Shown one piece after another: positions 1-9,199 of a stretch of DNA of 64,000 bases. The notes beneath the pieces were generated by a model. The model saw only the letters and a list, made by a program, of their open reading frames with translations. It had not been told where the DNA came from and did no database searches. Source of the stretch: Pseudomonadota bacterium (lineage in GTDB: Bacteria > Pseudomonadota > Gammaproteobacteria > Steroidobacterales > Steroidobacteraceae); NCBI GenBank assembly GCA_016703895.1, contig JADJBE010000026.1, positions 124,001 to 188,000 on the forward strand, given 5' to 3'. Each line of letters begins with the position of its first letter. The stretch's first letter is position 1. The translations under genes and the position numbers were made by a program.

Positions 1-1
1 G

Positions 2-661
2 CCCGACCATCGCCGGTCCATTCATCCGGCGCTCGCCAGTGCCGCCATTGCAGTCGAACCCGCCGCAGCGGTCTTTCCCGATGCCGAGGCGGTTGCCGAG
101 GGCTACCTTGACCGGCTGCTTACCGCCAGAGTGCAGCGGTTCGTGCTGATCGGCTCGGTCGTGCTCGGCGTCGCGCTGCTGGCCCAGATCATTCACGCGT
201 CACGCCATGCGCTCGCCGGCAGCCCCCTCTGGTCAGGTCCTGTTACCGCCGTGTACGGCATGTTCGGCGCCAAACTCGAGCCACGCTGGAACGTGACCGC
301 TTATGAGGTGAGGCAGCTCGGCGCCGAGACCTTGCCGGGCGACGCGTCACGCCTGCTGGTGCGCGCCAGCATCCGCAATGCCTCGGACCGTGCCATGCCG
401 CTGCCCCGCCTGCGACTCACCTTGCAGGACCGCTACGGTAATCCTGTGTCGACGCGGGATCTCGAGCCCGCTGAATATCTGCCTGCGCCGCTGCAAGGCG
501 CTGTGGAAATCGGCCCCGATCAGCGCGTCGACACCGACATCCGGGTCATCGACCCTGGCCGAGCAGCCATGGGTTTCGAGATCGACGCCTGCCTGCCGAA
601 TCCCAACGAAACCGTGCGTTGCGCCAACGACGAACGACACCGCGTCGCGGCGAGCAACTGA
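2..661 (+). CDS. DUF3426 membrane protein, 3' part (5' end outside window)
   Basis: The frame is open from the first bases of the window to the TGA at 659-661, so the gene starts upstream. A transmembrane segment is encoded around 137-205 (FVLIGSVVLGVALLAQII), followed by about 150 residues of extracytoplasmic domain. That domain contains the hydrophobic beta-strand pattern of DUF3426 (VRASIRNASDRAMPLPRL). Family members usually carry an N-terminal zinc ribbon (MJ0042 type), which would lie outside the window. The position immediately upstream of dusB-fis is the usual one for this family in gammaproteobacteria, often after prmA. Molecular function is unknown. Confidence 0.75.
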   Translation, partial: PDHRRSIHPALASAAIAVEPAAAVFPDAEAVAEGYLDRLLTARVQRFVLIGSVVLGVALLAQIIHASRHALAGSPLWSGPVTAVYGMFGAKLEPRWNVTAYEVRQLGAETLPGDASRLLVRASIRNASDRAMPLPRLRLTLQDRYGNPVSTRDLEPAEYLPAPLQGAVEIGPDQRVDTDIRVIDPGRAAMGFEIDACLPNPNETVRCANDERHRVAASN

Positions 662-672
662 CCTCCCAGCGG

Positions 673-1656
673 ATGCGGATCGGCCCCCACGAGCTGCCCG
701 TCGCAGCGTTACTGGCACCCATGGCGGGTGTTACCGACCGGCCGTTCCGAATTCTGGCGCGGCGATTTGGTGCGGCGCTCGCAGCGTCGGAAATGATCAC
801 CTCGGACGTGCGCCTGTGGAGCTCGGCCAAATCACGACGCCGCATGGACCATGCGGGCGAGCCATCCCCCCGCGCGGTGCAACTTGCGGGCGCTGACCCG
901 TTGGCTCTCGCTGAGGCAGCGCGACGCAATGTCGATCTGGGCGCCGACATTATCGACATCAACATGGGTTGCCCAGCCAAAAAAGTCTGCAATGTACTGT
1001 GTGGCTCGGCACTGTTGACCGACGAGCCGCTCGTGGCTCGCATCCTCGCAGCGGTCGCGAGTGCGGTAAACGTGCCGGTGACACTCAAGACGCGCACCGG
1101 CTGGGACCGCGACCATCGCAATGCCGTCAACATCGCGCGCATTGCCGAAGCGAGCGGCATCGCCGCGATCGCGGTTCATGGCCGCACGCGCGCCGACTTC
1201 TATACGGGCGACGCTGAATACGAAACGATCCGCTCTATCAAAGACTCAGTCCGAATACCAGTGATTGCGAACGGCGATATCGACACGCCAGCCAAGGCAC
1301 GCGCAGTGCTGGATTTCACGCGTGCCGATAGCGTCATGATCGGCCGCGCCGCACACGGCGCGCCGTGGATTTTTCGCGATGTCAATGGCCAGATCACTTC
1401 GTCAAAAAAAATCACGCCACTTTCGCGCAGCGCTCGGCGTGATATTATTTTGGAGCATCTCGACTCTCTCTACGCCTTCTACGGCGAAGACACCGGAGTG
1501 CGAGTCGCACGCAAACACCTCGGCTGGTATCTCACCAAGCTGCAGCACGGGACGGAACTTCGTCGCGAGCTGATGGCAGCGGAGAACTCGTCGCTGCAAT
1601 TTGCGCTGACAAGACGGGGCTTGGATGGTTGGGCAGATGGCGTAGATGCCGCATAG
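673..1656 (+). CDS. dusB: tRNA-dihydrouridine synthase B
   Basis: FMN- and NADPH-dependent enzyme that reduces uridine to dihydrouridine in the D-loop of tRNA. The 327-residue product has the TIM-barrel opening LAPMAGVTDRPFR near residues 14-26. It also has DINMGCPAKKVCN around residues 95-107, whose Cys100 is the family's catalytic general acid. The glycine-rich phosphate-binding strand IAVHGRTRADFY and the MIGRAAHGAPW segment follow. I chose ATG 673; an upstream in-frame TTG at 619 would overlap the preceding gene and adds sequence unlike the family. The gene lies 11 nt after the DUF3426 gene and 64 nt before fis, the classical dusB-fis arrangement. Confidence 0.95.
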   Translation: MRIGPHELPVAALLAPMAGVTDRPFRILARRFGAALAASEMITSDVRLWSSAKSRRRMDHAGEPSPRAVQLAGADPLALAEAARRNVDLGADIIDINMGCPAKKVCNVLCGSALLTDEPLVARILAAVASAVNVPVTLKTRTGWDRDHRNAVNIARIAEASGIAAIAVHGRTRADFYTGDAEYETIRSIKDSVRIPVIANGDIDTPAKARAVLDFTRADSVMIGRAAHGAPWIFRDVNGQITSSKKITPLSRSARRDIILEHLDSLYAFYGEDTGVRVARKHLGWYLTKLQHGTELRRELMAAENSSLQFALTRRGLDGWADGVDAA

Positions 1657-1720
1657 CTCGAATATCCATTGGTAGACAGAAAAATAAAACGGTCCGACAT
1701 GGGCCAAGGACTGCTGGGAC

Positions 1721-2008
1721 ATGGTCGCAAAAACCTCGCGCACACGCCGTGACGCGTCAAGTCGCGTCAATGGCATGGATATTCCGCTACGCAACCATGC
1801 GGAACGTGCGCTCGAGGATTATTTTGCGAGCCTCAACGGCCATAAGCCTGCGCATCTCTACGACCTCGTGCTGCGAGAAGTGGAAGAACCCCTGTTTCGC
1901 GCCGTACTCGACTACGCGGACGGCAACCAGAGCCACGCTGCCGTGATCCTCGGGATCAATCGCGGCACGCTGCGCAAAAAACTGCGCCAGTTCGGCCTCA
2001 CCGAATAG
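1721..2008 (+). CDS. fis: DNA-binding protein Fis
   Basis: Small nucleoid-associated protein that bends DNA and activates growth-linked promoters such as rRNA operons. The product has 95 residues, the family's usual size. The C-terminal helix-turn-helix is clear at about residues 69-92 (GNQSHAAVILGINRG, then TLRKKLRQFGL). The N-terminal arm is divergent, as is common outside enterics. ATG 1721 is preceded by an AAGGA ribosome-binding site at 1706-1710; an internal ATG at 1775 is possible but has no such site. It follows dusB, with which it is usually co-transcribed. Confidence 0.95.
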   Translation: MVAKTSRTRRDASSRVNGMDIPLRNHAERALEDYFASLNGHKPAHLYDLVLREVEEPLFRAVLDYADGNQSHAAVILGINRGTLRKKLRQFGLTE

Positions 2009-2044
2009 CTACGCCAAGCACTCGCAGCACGCGTCGTCAACAAC

Positions 2045-3628
2045 ATGCTCGTCAACATTCGCCGCGCACTACTTTCCGTCTCCGACAAGACCGGGCTGAT
2101 CGAGCTCGCGCACGCCCTTGTGGCGCGCGGTGTCGAGTTGCTATCGACAGGCGGCACCGCCAAAGCGCTGATCGACGCCGGCATCGCGGTGCGCGAGGTG
2201 TCCGATTACACCGGCTTTCCAGAGATCATGGCTGGGCGCGTCAAGACTCTGCATCCCAAGGTGCATGGTGGTCTGCTCGGCCGCCGTGGTACCGACGACG
2301 ACGTGATGCGCGCGCATGGCATCGTGCCGATCGATCTGTTAGTCGTGAACCTCTATCCGTTCGCGGCGACCATTGCGCGGCCCGACTGCACTTATGCAGA
2401 TGCGATCGAGAATATCGACATCGGCGGCCCGGCGATGCTACGTGCGGCGGCCAAGAATCATGAGTCGGTGACCGTCGTCGTCGACCCAGCCGACTACGCA
2501 CGGATCGTCGATGAAATGGCGGCCAACGGCGGCGCCACCAGCATCGATACACGCTCCTATCTCAGCTCCAAAGCGTTCGCGCACACCGCTCGCTACGACA
2601 CGACGGTGTCGGCCTATCTGACCGAACGCACGGTCGCCAGCGCGCCGGAGCGATTCCCCGATGCGTTGCCGCTCGTGTTCGACAAACTACAGACGCTGCG
2701 CTATGGCGAGAATCCGCATCAGGCCGGCGCGTTCTATCGCGACACGCTGGCGCGCGGCGCGTCGATCGCGAGCGCGCGGGTCCTGCAAGGCAAAGATCTG
2801 TCGTTCAACAACATCGCCGATGCCGACACAGCGTTGGCATGCGTACGCCAGTTTCGTGAAGCCGCGTGCGTGATCGTCAAACACGCTAATCCCTGTGGCG
2901 TTGCCGTCGCGGCATCGATTCTCGACGCCTACGAAGGCGCGTACCGCACCGACCCGACGTCCGCGTTCGGCGGCATCGTTGCGTTCAATCGGCCACTTGA
3001 TGCGGCGACGACACGCGTCATTCTCGAACGGCAGTTCGTCGAAGTGATCGTCGCACCGTCGATCGCACCCGATGCGCTGCCGTTGTTAGCCACCAAGCCC
3101 AACGTCCGGGTGCTCGCGGTGGGTGCGCTCGCGGCCGATGAGCTTGCGAGTCAGGCGGGCAGTGATCTTGAGTACCGCAGCATCGCCGGCGGCTTGCTCG
3201 CCCAGACCCGCGATACCGGCGAAGTCAGTCCGCAGGATCTGCGCGTCGTGACGAAACGCGCGCCGAGCGCCAGCGAGCTACGTGACCTGCACTTCTGTTG
3301 GCGCGTCTGCAAATTCGTCAAGTCGAACGCGATTGTGTATGCGCGCGACAACGCCACCATTGGCATCGGCGCCGGCCAGATGAGCCGCGTGTACTCGAGC
3401 CGTGTCGCCGCGATGAAAGCGCGTGACGAGAAGCTCGAGGTTGCCGGCGCCGTGATGGCCTCCGACGCATTCTTCCCGTTTCGCGATGGCCTCGATGTGG
3501 CTGCCGAATACGGCATCAAGGCAGTGATTCAGCCCGGCGGCAGCAAGCGCGACGAGGAAGTGATCGCAGCGGCGAACGAACACGGCATCGCAATGGTGTT
3601 CACCGGCATGCGGCATTTCCGGCACTAG
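2045..3628 (+). CDS. purH: Bifunctional AICAR transformylase / IMP cyclohydrolase
   Basis: Catalyses the last two steps of IMP synthesis: formylation of AICAR with 10-formyl-THF, then ring closure. The 527-residue length matches the family. The N-terminal MGS-like cyclohydrolase domain (about 1-150) contains LLSTGGTAK and RVKTLHPKVHGGLLGR. The C-terminal transformylase domain contains FNNIADADTAL and the Lys-His pair of VKHANPCGVA used in catalysis, and ends with GVMRHF-like residues (FTGMRHFRH). It lies 36 nt after fis and ahead of purD, an order common in Xanthomonadales relatives. Confidence 0.97.
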   Translation: MLVNIRRALLSVSDKTGLIELAHALVARGVELLSTGGTAKALIDAGIAVREVSDYTGFPEIMAGRVKTLHPKVHGGLLGRRGTDDDVMRAHGIVPIDLLVVNLYPFAATIARPDCTYADAIENIDIGGPAMLRAAAKNHESVTVVVDPADYARIVDEMAANGGATSIDTRSYLSSKAFAHTARYDTTVSAYLTERTVASAPERFPDALPLVFDKLQTLRYGENPHQAGAFYRDTLARGASIASARVLQGKDLSFNNIADADTALACVRQFREAACVIVKHANPCGVAVAASILDAYEGAYRTDPTSAFGGIVAFNRPLDAATTRVILERQFVEVIVAPSIAPDALPLLATKPNVRVLAVGALAADELASQAGSDLEYRSIAGGLLAQTRDTGEVSPQDLRVVTKRAPSASELRDLHFCWRVCKFVKSNAIVYARDNATIGIGAGQMSRVYSSRVAAMKARDEKLEVAGAVMASDAFFPFRDGLDVAAEYGIKAVIQPGGSKRDEEVIAAANEHGIAMVFTGMRHFRH

Positions 3629-3790
3629 GCGCGCCACTCTGGCTCACGGGCCAAACCAATCCTCAGCGCGCAAATTGGCACCCGGCGGAATTCGCGCTGT
3701 TTGCTGGCGACCAGCGATAAACGTGTCGAGCGGTCCAATGACCATGCCGGCACTCGATAAATCCGGTACCGATGGGCACACTTGCACCCT
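3629..3790. other. purH-purD intergenic spacer
   Basis: This 162-nt gap has no supportable gene. A short minus-strand open frame crosses it, but it overlaps purD and shows no family features. I see no strong promoter or terminator hairpin, so purD may be read through from purH. Confidence 0.4.
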
Positions 3791-5074
3791 ATGAAAGCAC
3801 TGATCGTGGGAGGCGGCGGCCGCGAGCATGCGCTCGCCTGGAAATGCGCCCAATCGAAACGCGTGACCGAGGTGCTGGTGGCACCGGGGAATGCCGGTAC
3901 CGCCGCTGAGCCGCGCCTGCGTAATGTGGCGGTGGAGGCTGAGGATGTCGCAGGTCTGGTAGCACTAGCGCAACGTGAGCAAGTCGGGCTGACCATCATT
4001 GGGCCCGAGCAACCGCTGGTCGCAGGCGTGGTCGATGCGTTTCAAGCGGCCGGCTTGCGCTGCTTTGGGCCGCCGCAGAGGGCAGCCCAGCTAGAGGGCT
4101 CGAAAGCGTATACCAAGGAATTCCTGCGCCGATACCACATCCCGACAGCCGCCTATGCCACCTTCAATCAGGAGAACTTCGATCCGGCGTACGTGCGGCG
4201 TCAACGCACGCCCATCGTCGTCAAGGCCAGCGGCCTCGCCGCGGGTAAGGGCGTCGTGATCGTCGAGACTGCCGAGGAAGCGATCGCGACGGCCGAACGC
4301 ATGTTCGCGGGCCAGTTTGGTGCCGCGGGCGACGAGGTCGTCATCGAAGAATTCCTGCTGGGCGAGGAAGCCAGTTTCATTGTCATGGCCGACGGCGAGC
4401 ACATTCTGCCGTTTGCGACCTCCCAGGATCACAAACGGATTGGCGACGGCGACACCGGGCCTAACACCGGCGGGATGGGTGCCTACTCACCTGCGCCGGT
4501 CGTCACACCCGCGATGCATGCGCGCATCATGCACGAAGTGATCGAGCCCACGATACGCGGCCTCGCGGCTGACGGCACGCCCTACACGGGGTTTCTGTAT
4601 GCCGGCATCATGGTGGCGCCGGACGGAACGCCCAATGTGCTCGAATTCAACTGCCGTTTCGGCGATCCGGAAACGCAGCCCATCATGATGCGCCTGCAGT
4701 CGGATCTCGTGGCCCTCTGCGAAGCCGCGCTTGACGGCCGTCTGGACCAGGTCGATGCGCAGTGGGACTCACGCGCTGCACTGGGTGTCGTGCTAGCAGC
4801 CGGCGGCTACCCGGAAGCCGTGCGCAAGGGCGATGCCATCGCAGGGCTCGACGCGGCGGCGCAGCTGCCCGGCAAGGTGTTCCACGCTGGCACCCGTCTC
4901 ACTAACAACCAAGTTGTCACCAGTGGTGGTCGTGTACTGTGCGCTGTCGGGCTGGGCGACAAAGTGCGTGACGCACAACGCGCAGCGTATCAACTCGTCG
5001 ACGCACTCTCCTGGCCTGGCATGCAGTGCCGTCGCGATATCGGTTATCGGGCCATCGAACGCGAAGATGCATGA
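3791..5074 (+). CDS. purD: Phosphoribosylamine-glycine ligase
   Basis: ATP-grasp enzyme of purine synthesis that joins glycine to 5-phosphoribosylamine (GAR synthetase). The 427-residue product starts MKALIVGGGGREHALAWK. It contains the ATP-grasp signatures VVKASGLAAGKGVVIV, DHKRIGDGDTGPNTGGMGAY and EFNCRFGDPETQPIM. ATG 3791 places the Rossmann-like first strand at the N-terminus as in homologues; the in-frame TTG three codons upstream is disfavoured. It forms a purine pair with purH, although IMP synthesis also needs genes elsewhere in the genome. Confidence 0.96.
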   Translation: MKALIVGGGGREHALAWKCAQSKRVTEVLVAPGNAGTAAEPRLRNVAVEAEDVAGLVALAQREQVGLTIIGPEQPLVAGVVDAFQAAGLRCFGPPQRAAQLEGSKAYTKEFLRRYHIPTAAYATFNQENFDPAYVRRQRTPIVVKASGLAAGKGVVIVETAEEAIATAERMFAGQFGAAGDEVVIEEFLLGEEASFIVMADGEHILPFATSQDHKRIGDGDTGPNTGGMGAYSPAPVVTPAMHARIMHEVIEPTIRGLAADGTPYTGFLYAGIMVAPDGTPNVLEFNCRFGDPETQPIMMRLQSDLVALCEAALDGRLDQVDAQWDSRAALGVVLAAGGYPEAVRKGDAIAGLDAAAQLPGKVFHAGTRLTNNQVVTSGGRVLCAVGLGDKVRDAQRAAYQLVDALSWPGMQCRRDIGYRAIEREDA

Positions 5075-5111
5075 ACGGCGCGCGCAAAAACTGGGGCGCA
5101 CCATACCCGGC

Positions 5112-5978
5112 ATGTCGCCGCGTACCCAGCGCAATCTAAAGCAGTCGTTAGCCGTCACACAGCGGATCAGCAGCCGGCTGGCGGGTCGTCTCGCCCTCGA
5201 GCTGTTCCTGACACCACCGCGGCGGAAGTTAGACGCGGTCGATATCCCAATCGTCGCACTGGCCCGTCGCGACAGCGTCGAAGTACACGGTCACCGAGTG
5301 GCCACCTACGAATGGGGCGACACCGGCCCGCTCGTGGTGATGCTGCACGGCTGGGGCTCGCATGCCGCGCGGTTCGGCAGCTTTGTCGGACCACTCTGTG
5401 CGGCCGGCTATCGCGTCATTGGTGCCGACGCGCCAGGGCATGGCGAGTCCGCCGGACGACAGTCGAACCTGCCTGAGTTTCGCGACACGCTGAGCGCCGT
5501 CATCGCCAAGCATGGTCCAGTCGAGAGCCTGATCGCCCATTCGCTCGGTGCCGGCGCCTGCTTGATGCTGTTGGCGCAGTCGCCACCGGCTGGTTTGCGG
5601 TCGCTCGTCACGTTTGGCGTGCCGCGAGACATCGACTATGTGCTGGATTCATTTGCCGAAATGATCGGCTTGGGGCCGCGCGCCAACGCCGCTTTCCGCG
5701 TCGCGTTCAGTGAGCGCTTTGGCCTCAAACCGAGTGACTTCTCAGCTACCGAATTGGCGCGGCGCGTTGCCGCGAACACCATGGTCGTACACGATCGGGG
5801 CGACGAGATCGCCCCTTACGAACACGGCGAAGAGCTGCATGCCAACTTGCCGCATGCGATTCTGCATACTACCAACGGACTGGGACATAGCGGTCCGCTG
5901 CGCGACACGGAAACGATCGCCGCGGCTGTCGACTTTTTGCGGCGGCACCGCGCCGCTGAACCTGGCGGTCAAACTTAG
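5112..5978 (+). CDS. Alpha/beta-fold hydrolase
   Basis: A probable serine hydrolase of the alpha/beta-hydrolase superfamily; the substrate cannot be told. About 288 residues. Visible features are the oxyanion-hole strand VVMLHGWGSHAARF, the strand-turn ADAPGHGES, and the nucleophile elbow AHSLGAG with the catalytic Ser. A late Asp (VHDRGDEIAPY) and His (GLGHSG) complete a plausible triad. Two starts are possible: ATG 5112 (used here), or ATG 5067, which overlaps the end of purD and adds 15 basic residues. There is no signal peptide, so it is likely cytoplasmic. Confidence 0.8.
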   Translation: MSPRTQRNLKQSLAVTQRISSRLAGRLALELFLTPPRRKLDAVDIPIVALARRDSVEVHGHRVATYEWGDTGPLVVMLHGWGSHAARFGSFVGPLCAAGYRVIGADAPGHGESAGRQSNLPEFRDTLSAVIAKHGPVESLIAHSLGAGACLMLLAQSPPAGLRSLVTFGVPRDIDYVLDSFAEMIGLGPRANAAFRVAFSERFGLKPSDFSATELARRVAANTMVVHDRGDEIAPYEHGEELHANLPHAILHTTNGLGHSGPLRDTETIAAAVDFLRRHRAAEPGGQT

Positions 5979-5993
5979 TCGGAGGAACTGAAC

Positions 5994-6401
5994 ATGGTTA
6001 CCGGACAATGTTTATGCGGAGCCGTTAGATTCGAAGTAGACGGCATCAACTCTGATATCCACGGCTGCCATTGTTCAATGTGCCAGCATTGGTCGGGCGG
6101 TCCAGCGCTCGCTGTCTCAGTAAGGCAAGTAGCTTTCAATGACGACGCGCCAATCGAGCGCTATCAGTCGTCTGAATGGGGTGAGCGCGGGTTCTGCAAA
6201 CGTTGCGGTTCGAACCTCTTCTATCGCCTCAAACCAGCAAACCAGTACTACCTGATGTTAGGTCTATTCGACGATACGTCGTCGTTCAAACTGACCGGTG
6301 AGATTTTTATCGATGCAAAGCCTGCCGGCTACAGTTTCGCGGGCGAGCACCCACGGCTTACGGGCGAGCAATTCATGCAGTCGCTACAAAGCGGCGACTA
6401 G
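5994..6401 (+). CDS. GFA-family zinc protein (glutathione-dependent formaldehyde-activating-like)
   Basis: 135 residues with the zinc-binding cysteines of the GFA/CENP-V fold: QCLCGAVRF near the start, GCHCSMCQHWSGG at about 23-35, and FCKRCGSNLFYR in the middle. The founding member was reported to speed S-hydroxymethylglutathione formation, but most paralogues have no proven substrate. A good ribosome-binding site (GGAGG at 5981-5985) precedes ATG 5994. The stop overlaps the convergent downstream lipoprotein gene by 4 nt. Confidence 0.85.
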   Translation: MVTGQCLCGAVRFEVDGINSDIHGCHCSMCQHWSGGPALAVSVRQVAFNDDAPIERYQSSEWGERGFCKRCGSNLFYRLKPANQYYLMLGLFDDTSSFKLTGEIFIDAKPAGYSFAGEHPRLTGEQFMQSLQSGD

Positions 6402-7315
6402 AAGCTGGCCCGCAGAAATATCTCGGGCCCTTTGACATCGATATCGAACAGACCCGGGAAGTCCGAATCTGTAACCTCGACATTGACCTTGGTTGCCGTG
6501 TAACCCAGCCCGATGGCGAAGTTACGACGCATTCGGTACTGCACATCCAGGTGGTAGTCCGAAATAGAACCATCGAAACCACCGACCTTGGTGGAAAACT
6601 GCTGGCCGCGCGCGGTCACCGCCCAGCGCTTGGAAATACGAAAAGCGGCGTCGGCCGCAATGGTCGGGAACGCCCCCGCACCGGTGGCACGCTCGCGCTG
6701 GTTGCGCGCCGGCACCGAGCCACGTGCCTCGGCGACCAACACATGCACGCCGAGCCCGGCGCCTAACTCGAACCGCTCGCGCTTGAAGATCGAGTAGGTA
6801 TAGGTCATCGAGATCATGCGCCAGTCCAGCAGCGTCGCCACCCGATCGTCGAGCAGAAAGACCTGGTCGCCGAAATTGATATTGCGCGTCAGATCGACAC
6901 GCGAATCCCGATCGAGCTGCAGGAAGTTCACCCGCAAGCGGTTGCGCTCGCGCATGCGTATCATGAACTCGGCGCTACCCTGGTCGGGCGCATCGCTAAG
7001 CCCGAGATCATCCTCGCCACTCAACACGGTACCCGGCGTGCCGATGCCTGAGTCGAGCCGTAGCGTCGTCGTGACCTTGGGCATGAAATAGCCGCCACGC
7101 ACATAGAAGTAGTCAGACACCGGACTTGCAATGTCGGGCCGTGGTGCCTTGAGCACGTCACTCGGCTTCTGCGGCGGCTCGGCGCGGCGAGCGACCGGCG
7201 GTTCTTCCTCGACCACGTCGCGATCGCGGCCACGAAACATATCCATGACCGAACAACCGGACAGCAACAGACAAACAACAGCTACGGCGGCACGCATCAG
7301 CCAAGTTTGGTGCAT
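6398..7315 (-). CDS. Outer-membrane beta-barrel lipoprotein, unknown function
   Basis: 305 residues starting with a lipoprotein signal peptide; the lipobox is LSGC near residues 18-21. A charged, proline-rich linker (about 25-62) follows, then a region of alternating hydrophobic strands. It ends in a terminal Phe (IFLRASF), the usual mark of an outer-membrane barrel recognised by BAM. Internal strands such as YFYVRGGYFMPKV and FAIGLGYTATKVNVEV fit an eight-strand-type barrel. I do not recognise a named family. It lies downstream of rho on the same strand and could be read from that operon. Confidence 0.65.
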   Translation of the reverse strand: MHQTWLMRAAVAVVCLLLSGCSVMDMFRGRDRDVVEEEPPVARRAEPPQKPSDVLKAPRPDIASPVSDYFYVRGGYFMPKVTTTLRLDSGIGTPGTVLSGEDDLGLSDAPDQGSAEFMIRMRERNRLRVNFLQLDRDSRVDLTRNINFGDQVFLLDDRVATLLDWRMISMTYTYSIFKRERFELGAGLGVHVLVAEARGSVPARNQRERATGAGAFPTIAADAAFRISKRWAVTARGQQFSTKVGGFDGSISDYHLDVQYRMRRNFAIGLGYTATKVNVEVTDSDFPGLFDIDVKGPEIFLRASF

Positions 7316-7390
7316 TCAGAACAATCCCGCCAGCGTCGCCCACATGCGACGCCGGCTCCGTGTGACTTAGCGCACAGATTAACGCTTCAA

Positions 7391-8873
7391 TTAACGCTTC
7401 ATGGCGTCGAAGAACTCGCTGTTGGTCTTGGTGTCCTTCATTTTGTCGAGCAAGAACTCGATCGACGCGAGTTCATCCATCGGGTGCAGGAGCTTGCGCA
7501 GAATCCAGATCTTGGCGAGCTCACCCGCATCCGTGATCAACTCTTCTTTGCGAGTGCCTGAGCGATTGATGTTCATGGCCGGGAACACGCGCTTCTCGGC
7601 AATGCGCCGATCGAGATGAATCTCGCAGTTGCCAGTACCCTTGAACTCCTCGTAGATCACGTCGTCCATCTTGGACCCCGTGTCGATCAAGGCGGTCGCG
7701 AGGATGGTAAGGCTGCCGCCCTCTTCGATGTTGCGTGCCGCACCGAAGAACCGCTTCGGCCGCTGCAGCGCGTTGGCGTCAACGCCGCCTGTTAGCACCT
7801 TGCCGGAGCTCGGCACGACGGTGTTGTAGGCGCGCGCCAGGCGCGTGATCGAATCCAGCAAAATCACCACGTCTTTTTTGTGCTCGACCAGTCGTTTGGC
7901 CTTCTCGATCACCATCTCGGCGACCTGCGTGCCTTGCGGCCGGCTCGTCGAAAGTCGACGAAACGACCTCGCCCTTCACCGTCCGCTGCATCTCCGTGAC
8001 TTCCTCGGGCCGCTCATCGATCAGCAGCACGATCAAATACACTTCGGGGTGGTTAGACGTGATCGCCGTAGCAATATTCTGCAGCAGCATCGTCTTGCCA
8101 GCCTTGGGCGGCGAGACGATCAGGCCGCGCTGGCCCTTGCCGATCGGTGCGACCAGATCGATGGTGCGAGCCGTCAGATCCTCGGTTGACCCATTGCCAC
8201 GCTGCAGCTTGAGCCGCTTGGTGGGATGCAACGGCGTCAAGTTCTCGAACAGCACCTTGCTGCGCGAGGAGTCGGGTGAGTCGAAGTTGATCTCACCGAC
8301 CTTGAGCAAGGCGAAATAGCGCTCGCCATCTTTTGGCGGACGAATGAGTCCAGAGACCGTATCGCCCGTACGCAGATTGAAGCGCCGGACCTGGCTGGGG
8401 CCCACATAGATATCGTCTGGCCCAGCGAGATAAGACCCGTCGGCCGAGCGCAGAAAGCCGAAGCCGTCTTGCAGTATCTCGAGCACACCGTCGCCGTAGA
8501 TATTCTCGCCGTTGCGTGAGTGGGCCTTCAGGATCGCGAAGATGATGTCCTGCTTGCGCGAGCGCCCCATCCCCTCGATCCCCATCGACTCAGCGAGTTC
8601 GACGAGTTTTTGGATTGGCCGAGACTTCAGCTCGGTCAGGTTCATCGATTTCTTCGACTGACTCAGCTCTTCCTTGCTGATGATCTCCGACTCGTCGACC
8701 TCGTAGGCCTCCGGTGGCAGATCGTCGTGCCGCGGACCGCCGCTATTGCCGCGCGTGTCGCGATTGCCGTCACGGTCGCCGCGACCGCCGCCGCCGCCGC
8801 CGCCGCCGCCTCCACCTTGACGTGGACCCTTGTTCGACCGACTTCGTCCCTGATTACCCAAGTAGCCTCTCAC
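7391..8873 (-). CDS. rho: Transcription termination factor Rho (reading frame broken as given)
   Basis: RNA-dependent hexameric ATPase that terminates transcription. The core is nearly colinear with E. coli Rho: MNLTELKSRPIQKLVELA at 8645, cold-shock RNA-binding domain FGFLRSADGSYLAGPDDIYV, Walker A SPPKAGKTMLLQ, LIDERPEEVTEMQ, and the C-terminal half in a second frame from 7931 down. The frame breaks at 7928: after PAARH the expected valine codon has only one base left, so QVAEMVIEKAK continues out of frame. Two missing bases fit best. Upstream of MNLTEL is a 76-residue extension with a Gly/Arg-rich tract from a GTG at 8873 that overlaps the trxA stop by 4 nt. Confidence 0.9.
8785..8810. repeat. 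(CCG)n trinucleotide tract in rho 5' region
   Basis: About eight consecutive CCG units on the plus strand encode a run of roughly eleven glycines in the N-terminal extension of Rho (minus strand). Trinucleotide slippage here would change glycine number without shifting frame. Confidence 0.8.
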
Positions 8874-9199
8874 AGGTTGCTATCCAGAAATGCGGCGAGC
8901 TGCGATTTGGAGAGCGCGCCGACCTTTTGCGCCTCGACGGTCCCGTTCTTGAACAGGATCAGCGTCGGGATGCCGCGGATGCCGAATTTAGGCGGCGTCT
9001 GCTGATTCTCGTCGATATTGAGTTTGACGATCTTGACCTTGTCCAGGTACTCGACCGACAGCTCGTCCAGGATCGGTGCGATCATCTTGCAGGGCCCGCA
9101 CCATTCGGCCCAAAAATCCAATAGAACCGGCTTGTCGGACTTGAGTACGTCCTCGCCGAAAGTGGCATCGCTGGTATGCACGATGTGCTGGCTAGTCAC
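8870..9199 (-). CDS. trxA: Thioredoxin 1
   Basis: Cytoplasmic dithiol oxidoreductase. The 109-residue product has the thioredoxin active site FWAEWCGPCKM and the cis-proline segment GIRGIPTLILFKNG. Longer readings are open upstream, but GTG 9199 is preceded by GGAGG at the right spacing and gives the normal family length. It overlaps the rho start by 4 nt (GTGA), which implies translational coupling. Next to rho and divergent from rhlB, this is the conserved gammaproteobacterial arrangement. Confidence 0.94.
   Translation of the reverse strand: MTSQHIVHTSDATFGEDVLKSDKPVLLDFWAEWCGPCKMIAPILDELSVEYLDKVKIVKLNIDENQQTPPKFGIRGIPTLILFKNGTVEAQKVGALSKSQLAAFLDSNL

Noticed and set aside
7391..8873. Programmed frameshifting in rho
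   Set aside because: There is no slippery heptamer or following structure at 7928, and several other genes are broken in the same way, so error is the simpler explanation.
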